A stretch of DNA of 19,400 nucleotides from Zeimonas sp036675585 (lineage in GTDB: Bacteria > Pseudomonadota > Gammaproteobacteria > Burkholderiales > Burkholderiaceae_E): assembly GCA_036675585.1 (NCBI GenBank), contig JAKFES010000202.1, positions 1-19,400 of the forward strand, in the 5' to 3' direction. The position numbers and the translations under genes are program-made. Shown here piece by piece: positions 14,255 to 19,400 of this stretch. The notes under the pieces are model-generated. The model did no database searches. It saw only the letters and a program-made list of their open reading frames with translations, and was not told where the DNA came from. Every line of letters begins with the position of its first letter. Position 1 is the stretch's first letter.

Positions 14255-15865
14255 TCAGGCGTCGTGATCGACCAGCGTGAAGCGGGCGCCGCCGCGCTCG
14301 CGCAGCACGCTGAAGCGTAACCCGGGCCAGCGTTCCTGCGCCACGGTGATCTCGTGCGGCGAGCGGACCAGCCATGTCGGCGCGTCGGCCGCGTCCCACG
14401 CGATGCGGGACGCGTTCTGCTCGATGAAGCGCGTGACGAGCGATTCGTCGTCGGCGTCGAGCCAGCGCGCCATCGTGTACGGCGCGGGCGCGATGCGCGC
14501 CGCGACGTTGTACTCGACGCGCAGCCGGTGCGCGACGACCTCGAATTGCAGTTCGCCGACCGCGCCGAGCAGCAACTGCCCCCCGCCGTCCTGGCGGAAC
14601 ACCTGGATCGCGCCTTCGTCGCCCAACTGCGCGAGCGCCGCGCGCAACTGCTTCGCTTTCATCGGGTCGACGACCTCGATCGTGCGGAACGACTCGGGCG
14701 CGAAGAACGGCAGCCCGCTGAAATGCAGCGTCTCGCCTTCGGTCAGCGTATCGCCCAGGCTCAGCGTTCCGTGGTTCGGGATGCCGATGATGTCGCCCGG
14801 GTAGGCTTCGTCGACCAGGTCGCGTCGCTGCGACAGGAACGTCACGACGTTGTGCGGGCGCAGCGATTTTCGCGTGCGCGCGTTGACGAGCGCCATGCCG
14901 CGCTCGAAGCGTCCCGAGCACACGCGCACGAACGCGACGCGGTCGCGATGCTGCGGATCCATGTTCGCCTGCACCTTGAACACGACGCCGGTGAAGCGCG
15001 GCTCCTCGGGCGACACCATGCGTTCGTCGGCGTGCTTCGGTCCCGGTTTCGGGACGAGATCGACGATCGAATCGAGCACTTCGGCCACGCCGAAGTTGTT
15101 GATCGCCGAGCCGAAGAACACCGGCGTCTGGCGCGCGGCGACGAAGGCTTCGCGGTCGAACGCCGGCGAGGCGCCGCGCACGAGCTCGATTTCGGGCTCG
15201 GCGTCGAGCCACGGCTGTCCGAGCGCCTGCGCCTGCGCCGCATCGAGCGGGTCGACCTGTTCGTCGTCGCCGGCGAGCCGGTCGAGCCCGGGGCGGAACC
15301 GGTGCACGCGGCCGCTGCGGAAATCGTAGACGCCGCGAAAACGGCTCCCCATGCCGATCGGCCAGGTGAACGGAATCGGCGTCATGCCCAGTTCGCGCTC
15401 GATCTCGTCGATCAGGTCGAGCGGCCCCCGGACTTCGCGGTCGAGCTTGTTGACGAAGGTCAGGATCGGGATGTTGCGCGTGCGGCAGATCTTCAGCAGC
15501 CGCAGTGTCTGCGCCTCGATCCCGTTGGCCGCGTCGATCACCATCAGCGCGGCGTCGACCGCCGTCAGCACCCGGTACGTGTCTTCCGAGAAGTCCTGGT
15601 GACCGGGCGTGTCGAGCAGGTTCACCACGCGATCGCGGTGCACGAACTGCATGACCGAGCTGGCGACCGAGATCCCGCGCTGCTTCTCGATTTCCATCCA
15701 GTCGGAGGTCGCGTGCCGGCTCGCCTTGCGCGCCTTGACGCTGCCGGCGATCTGGATCGCCCCCGAGAACAACAGCAGCTTCTCGGTGAGCGTCGTCTTG
15801 CCGGCGTCCGGGTGCGAAATGATGGCGAAGGTTCTTCGCCGCGCGTATTCGGGGAGGGATTGCAT
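14255..15865 (-). CDS. prfC: Peptide chain release factor 3
   Basis: Translational GTPase that removes RF1 and RF2 from the ribosome after peptide release. The 536-residue product is close to E. coli RF3 (529). GTPase motifs: G1 SHPDAGKT (17-24), G2 region QRGISVASS (62-70), G3 DTPGHQDF (85-92), G4 NKLDR (139-143). The family-specific stretch SRHATSDWMEIEKQRGISV is intact. The EF-Tu-like domain 2 (about 295-390) and the C-terminal domain with GAVGELQFEVV also match. ATG 15865 gives the standard N-terminus; the ribosome-binding site is weak. It is divergent from rhlE (159 bp apart), with a possible promoter -10 element in that gap, and lies upstream of the metallopeptidase gene. Confidence 0.97.
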   Translation of the reverse strand: MQSLPEYARRRTFAIISHPDAGKTTLTEKLLLFSGAIQIAGSVKARKASRHATSDWMEIEKQRGISVASSVMQFVHRDRVVNLLDTPGHQDFSEDTYRVLTAVDAALMVIDAANGIEAQTLRLLKICRTRNIPILTFVNKLDREVRGPLDLIDEIERELGMTPIPFTWPIGMGSRFRGVYDFRSGRVHRFRPGLDRLAGDDEQVDPLDAAQAQALGQPWLDAEPEIELVRGASPAFDREAFVAARQTPVFFGSAINNFGVAEVLDSIVDLVPKPGPKHADERMVSPEEPRFTGVVFKVQANMDPQHRDRVAFVRVCSGRFERGMALVNARTRKSLRPHNVVTFLSQRRDLVDEAYPGDIIGIPNHGTLSLGDTLTEGETLHFSGLPFFAPESFRTIEVVDPMKAKQLRAALAQLGDEGAIQVFRQDGGGQLLLGAVGELQFEVVAHRLRVEYNVAARIAPAPYTMARWLDADDESLVTRFIEQNASRIAWDAADAPTWLVRSPHEITVAQERWPGLRFSVLRERGGARFTLVDHDA

Positions 15866-15887
15866 CGTCGACCCGGTGGGGCCGGTC

Positions 15888-15893
15888 AGTATA
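15888..15893 (-). promoter_or_regulatory. Possible -10 element for prfC
   Basis: On the minus strand TATACT (complement of 15888-15893) lies about 22 bp upstream of the prfC ATG and differs from the sigma-70 -10 consensus at one position. I see no convincing -35 at the right distance, so the call is weak. Confidence 0.25.
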
Positions 15894-15935
15894 ACGAAGC
15901 GCCGGCGGCGGCCCCGGGAGGGGACCGGCGCGGAC

Positions 15936-15964
15936 TTTGCATCCGCGCCCGAAAGGCGGACAAT
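15936..15964 (+). promoter_or_regulatory. Likely sigma-70 promoter of rhlE
   Basis: TTTGCA (15936-15941) and GACAAT (15959-15964) are separated by exactly 17 bp, and each matches four of six consensus bases. The site lies about 60 bp upstream of the rhlE TTG start, in an otherwise GC-rich divergent region, which supports it as the rhlE promoter. Confidence 0.5.
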
Positions 15965-16024
15965 AGCGGTTTTCACCGACCGCCCGCCGCGCCGCGCGCG
16001 CCGCACGGTCCCCACGGCAACCCT

Positions 16025-17449
16025 TTGAGCACCACTTTCGACTCGTTCGGCCTCGCCGAACCGATTCTCCGCGCCGTCACCGAACTCGGCTACCGCGAAC
16101 CGACCCCGATCCAGGAACAGGCGATTCCGGTCGTGCTGCAGGGGCGCGACGTCATGGGCGCCGCCCAGACCGGCACCGGGAAAACGGCCGGTTTCGCGCT
16201 GCCGATCCTGCAGCGGCTGATGGCGCACGCGAACACGAGCGCCTCGCCGGCGCGCCATCCGGTGCGCGCGCTCATCCTCGCCCCCACGCGCGAGCTCGCC
16301 GACCAGATCCACGAGAACGTGCGCCAATACGCGCAGTACACCGGGCTGCGCTCGGCGGTCGTGTTCGGCGGTGTCGACATCAAGCCGCAGATCGCGGCGC
16401 TGCGTCGCGGCTGCGAAGTGCTGATCGCCACGCCCGGGCGGCTGCTCGACCACATGGGCCAGAAAACGGTCACGCTCGCGCAGGCCGATCTGCTCGTGCT
16501 CGACGAAGCCGACCGGATGCTCGACATGGGCTTCCTGCCCGACATCCAGCGCATCCTGCACGCCTTGCCCGATCGCCGGCAAAACCTGATGTTCTCGGCG
16601 ACGTTCTCGGGCGAGATCCGCAAGCTCGCCAACACGTTCCTGAACGACCCGGTCGTCATCGAGGTCGCGCGCCGCAACGCCACGGCCGAGAACGTCGAGC
16701 AGCAGGTGTACCGGGTCGCCGACCTCGAGTCCAAGCGGGCGGCGGTCGCCCGCCTCGTGCGCGATCGCGCGCTCTCGCAGGTCATCGTCTTCACCAACAC
16801 CAAGATCGGCGCCGGGCGCCTGGCGCGGCAACTCGAGCGCGACGGGCTGAACGCCGCGGCGATCCACGGCGACAAGTCGCAGCAGGAGCGGCTCGCGACG
16901 CTCGAGGCGTTCAAGAAAGGCGAGATCGTCGTTCTGGTCGCCACCGACGTCGCCGCGCGCGGGCTCGACATCGTCGAGCTGCCGGCCGTCATCAACTACG
17001 ACCTCCCGTACAACGCCGAAGACTACGTGCACCGGATCGGACGCACCGGCCGGGCCGGCGCGAGCGGGCTCGCACTCTCGCTGATGACCGCCGGCGACGA
17101 GCGCTCGCTCGCCGACATCGAGAAGCTGCTCGACCGCAAGCTGCCGGCCGAACGGCTCGACGTCGGCCCCGTTGCCGGACCGCGCGATCGCGGCACGCGG
17201 CGCGAGGCGCCCGAGCGTCGTGACCGCGGCGGTTCGCGTGCGGGTCACCGGCGCGCGCCCGACGTCGCGCGCCCCGCGTCGAATACAGGCTACTCGAGCG
17301 ATCCGTTCTTCTTCGAGCCCTACGTACCGCAGGAGCCGGTGTCCGAGGCCGAATCGGCAGCGGGCGCAACCGACCCCGGCCACGGCGCTTCGGCGCGCAA
17401 GCCGCGGCGCCCGGTGGCCGCATTGCTGGGCGGCGTCAAGAAGAATTGA
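16025..17449 (+). CDS. rhlE: ATP-dependent DEAD-box RNA helicase RhlE
   Basis: RNA helicase involved in RNA remodelling, ribosome assembly and cold or RNA-decay functions. The 474-residue product shows the DEAD-box motifs in order: Q motif with the FDSFGL start and REPTPIQ (24-30), Walker A AQTGTGKT (47-54), APTREL (86-91), TPGR (136-139), DEAD (160-163), SAT (191-193), HGDKSQQER (281-289), ATDVAARGLDI (306-316) and HRIGRTGRAG (336-345). The tail from about 380 is basic and then disordered, ending in YSSDPFFFEPYVP and ALLGGVKKN, which I associate with betaproteobacterial RhlE. The start is TTG at 16025 because the family begins at FDSFGL and no ATG or GTG lies close upstream in frame. A good -35/-10 pair is about 60 bp upstream. 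It is divergent from prfC. Confidence 0.95.
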   Translation: MSTTFDSFGLAEPILRAVTELGYREPTPIQEQAIPVVLQGRDVMGAAQTGTGKTAGFALPILQRLMAHANTSASPARHPVRALILAPTRELADQIHENVRQYAQYTGLRSAVVFGGVDIKPQIAALRRGCEVLIATPGRLLDHMGQKTVTLAQADLLVLDEADRMLDMGFLPDIQRILHALPDRRQNLMFSATFSGEIRKLANTFLNDPVVIEVARRNATAENVEQQVYRVADLESKRAAVARLVRDRALSQVIVFTNTKIGAGRLARQLERDGLNAAAIHGDKSQQERLATLEAFKKGEIVVLVATDVAARGLDIVELPAVINYDLPYNAEDYVHRIGRTGRAGASGLALSLMTAGDERSLADIEKLLDRKLPAERLDVGPVAGPRDRGTRREAPERRDRGGSRAGHRRAPDVARPASNTGYSSDPFFFEPYVPQEPVSEAESAAGATDPGHGASARKPRRPVAALLGGVKKN

Positions 17450-17457
17450 CCCGCCTC

Positions 17458-17482
17458 GCCGCACCGCATCATGCGGCGCGGC
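17458..17482 (+). terminator. Candidate hairpin terminator after rhlE
   Basis: Nine base pairs with one A/C mismatch form between GCCGC-A-CCGC (17458-17467) and GCGG-C-GCGGC (17473-17482) around an ATCAT loop, starting 8 bp after the rhlE stop. There is no real T run downstream, so it would be a poor intrinsic terminator. It may instead protect the 3' end or simply be chance in GC-rich DNA. Confidence 0.3.
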
Positions 17483-17505
17483 ACCCGGCTGTGTTAAAAG
17501 CAAGC

Positions 17506-17522
17506 GCGGCCGCTCCGGCCGC
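17506..17522 (+). repeat. Small inverted repeat before the histidine kinase gene
   Basis: GCGGCC (17506-17511) pairs perfectly with GGCCGC (17517-17522) around a 5-nt loop, 15 bp before the histidine kinase ATG. The space between it and the ATG holds no clear Shine-Dalgarno sequence. Confidence 0.3.
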
Positions 17523-17537
17523 CGGTCGGCATCCCCG

Positions 17538-19400
17538 ATGAACCGAACGCCCTCGTTGATGTCCGTGCTGCTGATGGGCGGCCTGCTGATCGGCACTTTT
17601 ACTGCCGATCTGCTCGTGCCGCTCGGCTACGCGGTCTGGACCCTGCACCTGTTCGCGATCGGCGCTGCGCTGCTGCAGGACGACGAGCGGGCGCCGCTCG
17701 TCGTCGCGCTGCTCGCCACCGTGCTGATCGCGATCGGCTTTGCCGTCTCGCCAGGCGGGATCCCGGAGCGGATCTCGATCGTCAACCGGATCGCCGGCGC
17801 GGTCGCGTTCTGGGCGATGGCCGGCGCGGTCTACCAGGTCATCGTCGCGCGCAATCGGACCAGCGAGTCGATGTGGCTGCAGGAAGCGCGCAGCCGCGTC
17901 GCGCACGTGCTGCTCGGCGATCTCGGCTCGGAAGACGTCGCGCGCAACGCGACGACCGAGCTCGCGCACCTGCTCGGCGCCGATGTCGGCGCGTTGTACC
18001 GGCTCGACGCGGGAACGCTCGTTCTCGCCGGCGGCCATGCGCTCGACGTCGCCCAGGTGCCCGAGCGCATCGCGCTGCGCGAAGGAATTGCCGGGCAGGT
18101 GGCCGCCGACGCGACGGCGCGCGTGCTCGAGAAGGTTTCACCGGGGCACCTGCCGGTGCGCACCGCACTCGGCCGAAGCGAGCCGGCACGGCTCGTCGTC
18201 GCGCCGGTGCTCGCCGACGGGAGCGTGGCCGGCGCCGTCGAGCTCGCTTCGCTCGACGCCGCGCTCGATGCGCAGCGCGTCATCCGCGTGCTCGACGCCG
18301 TGGGCGAGACGATCGGCGTCGCGCTGCGCTCGGCACACTATCGCGAGCAGCTGGTCGCGCTGCTCGAGGAAACGCAGCGCCAGAGCGAAGAGCTGCAGGT
18401 GCAGCAGGAGGAGCTGCGCGTCTCGAACGAGGAGCTCGAGGAGCAGAGCCGCGTGCTCGAGCAGTCGCAGGCTCGGCTCGAGACGCAGCAGGGTGAGCTC
18501 GAGCACAGCAACGTGCTGCTCGCCGAGCAGGCGCAGCGGCTCGAGCGGCAGAAGGCCGAGCTGCTCGACGCGCAGCGTGCCTTGCTGGAGAACGCCGCGC
18601 GGCTCGAGGCGGCGAATCGCTACAAGTCCGAGTTCCTCGCGAACATGTCGCACGAGCTGCGCACGCCGCTGAACAGCGCGCTGATCCTCGCCCGGCTGCT
18701 TGCCGAGAACAAGGACGGCAACCTGAGCGCCGAGCAGGTCAAGTACGCGAAGGCGATCCACGCGTCGAACAACGACCTGCTTTCGCTGATCAACGACGTG
18801 CTCGATCTCGCCAAGATCGAGGCCGGGCACATCGAGCTGCACGTCGGAACGGTCGAGCTGCCCGTGCTCTGCGAGCGGGTGCGCGCGACTTTCGAGCCGC
18901 TGGCCCTGCAGAAGGGTCTCGAGCTGCGCATCGAGTCCGACGCCGACGTGCCGGTCGCGCTCACCTCCGATTCGCTTCGCATTGCGCAGGTCGTGAAGAA
19001 CCTGATGGCGAACGCGGTGAAGTTCACCGACAAGGGGTACGTGCACCTGCGCGTACGGATGCTGCCCGGCGAGCGGATCGCCTTCGAGGTGCGCGACACC
19101 GGCGTGGGGATCGCGTCGCAGGACCTCGATCTCATCTTCGAGGCGTTTCGCCAGGCCGAGACGGGCGCGAGCCGGCGTTTCGGCGGAACCGGCCTGGGGT
19201 TGTCGATTTCGCGCGAGCTCGCGCGCCGGCTCGGCGGAGACATCCTCGTCGAGAGCGAACCCGGTCGCGGCAGCACGTTCACGTTCGTGATGCCGCTGCG
19301 GTTGCCCGACGAGGCGTCGCCCCGTCGCGCGCGCGAGGCCGCGCCGGCGGCGCCGTTGCCCGCAGCGTCGCCCGCCGCCGCCGCTTCGGCGACTGCGCTC
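17538..19400 (+). CDS. Membrane-anchored GAF-domain histidine kinase, probably hybrid, 3' partial
   Basis: Sensor histidine kinase with 621 codons visible; no stop occurs before the window end. The N-terminal 105 residues are hydrophobic, with three or four transmembrane segments joined by short loops and no periplasmic sensor domain. A GAF-like domain (about 113-265) follows, then a long coiled coil (about 266-360) rich in QxEEL repeats such as QSEELQVQQEELRVSNEELEEQ. The HisKA domain has the phosphorylated His372 in FLANMSHELRTPLN. The ATPase domain has Asn492 in the N box, G1 DTGVG (520-524), F box IFEAFRQ and G2 GGTGLGLS. After residue 590 a Pro/Ala linker begins, which in this architecture usually leads to receiver domains, so a hybrid kinase is likely but not seen. 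ATG 17538 has no clear Shine-Dalgarno sequence; ATG 17559 is an alternative. The ligand is unknown. Confidence 0.93.
   Translation, partial: MNRTPSLMSVLLMGGLLIGTFTADLLVPLGYAVWTLHLFAIGAALLQDDERAPLVVALLATVLIAIGFAVSPGGIPERISIVNRIAGAVAFWAMAGAVYQVIVARNRTSESMWLQEARSRVAHVLLGDLGSEDVARNATTELAHLLGADVGALYRLDAGTLVLAGGHALDVAQVPERIALREGIAGQVAADATARVLEKVSPGHLPVRTALGRSEPARLVVAPVLADGSVAGAVELASLDAALDAQRVIRVLDAVGETIGVALRSAHYREQLVALLEETQRQSEELQVQQEELRVSNEELEEQSRVLEQSQARLETQQGELEHSNVLLAEQAQRLERQKAELLDAQRALLENAARLEAANRYKSEFLANMSHELRTPLNSALILARLLAENKDGNLSAEQVKYAKAIHASNNDLLSLINDVLDLAKIEAGHIELHVGTVELPVLCERVRATFEPLALQKGLELRIESDADVPVALTSDSLRIAQVVKNLMANAVKFTDKGYVHLRVRMLPGERIAFEVRDTGVGIASQDLDLIFEAFRQAETGASRRFGGTGLGLSISRELARRLGGDILVESEPGRGSTFTFVMPLRLPDEASPRRAREAAPAAPLPAASPAAAASATAL

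Noticed and set aside
1..19400. CRISPR array, tRNA, rRNA, insertion sequence, prophage or integrative element
   Set aside because: No direct-repeat array, cloverleaf, transposase or integrase frame, or att-like repeat was seen. Base composition and codon style look even across the window.

Overview
The window is a high-GC chromosomal stretch, coding-dense on both strands, with short intergenic gaps and ordinary bacterial start signals. Its gene content suggests a betaproteobacterium, most likely Burkholderiales-like: an IDH3-type NAD isocitrate dehydrogenase, a CobQ, an RhlE whose tail ends in a DPFF...ALLGG pattern, a PE-ligase-polymerase LigD and an acidic protein rich in 'SDSGSD' and 'DSDSDSSGTGERA' wording. 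The taxonomic call is an inference from protein style; no rRNA or marker gene is present.

Layout, left to right. (1) 1-984 (+): isocitrate/isopropylmalate-family dehydrogenase, missing only its first residues at the left edge. (2) 947-2479 (-): cobyric acid synthase CobQ, overlapping the dehydrogenase tail-to-tail, with a possible 13-codon leader ORF. (3) 2614-3375 (+): unrecognised multi-pass membrane protein. (4) 3400-4221 (-): crotonase-fold protein lacking one of the two hydratase glutamates. (5) 4270-10123 (+): a co-directional run of a DUF3237 protein, a very acidic low-complexity protein, a HAD phosphatase-like protein, phosphoglucomutase and phosphoketolase. (6) 10147-12651 (-): LigD. 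(7) 12827-13300 (+): exported BON-domain protein. (8) 13307-14170 (-): YpfJ-type zinc metallopeptidase, downstream of (9) 14255-15865 (-): release factor 3 PrfC. (10) 16025-17449 (+): DEAD-box helicase RhlE. (11) 17538-19400 (+): membrane-anchored GAF histidine kinase running off the right edge, probably a hybrid kinase.

Functionally, the most coherent unit is HAD-pgm-xfp. The HAD and pgm genes overlap by ATGA, and xfp starts 2 bp after the pgm stop. Phosphoglucomutase links glucose-1-phosphate (glycogen or trehalose side) to glucose-6-phosphate. Phosphoketolase cleaves xylulose-5-phosphate or fructose-6-phosphate to acetyl-phosphate. Together they could route stored sugar to acetyl-phosphate. 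The acidic protein just upstream has its ribosome-binding site inside a perfect small hairpin, which is the best regulatory curiosity here. The other genes look like independent housekeeping or accessory functions: B12 synthesis, double-strand-break repair, translation termination, RNA remodelling and signalling.

I saw no rRNA, tRNA, CRISPR array, insertion sequence, prophage gene or attachment site. No gap between genes exceeds 180 bp. I do not see a clearly new multi-gene system. The items worth a second look are the acidic protein with its SD hairpin, the unknown membrane protein with acidic/His motifs, the altered crotonase, and the cobQ leader region.
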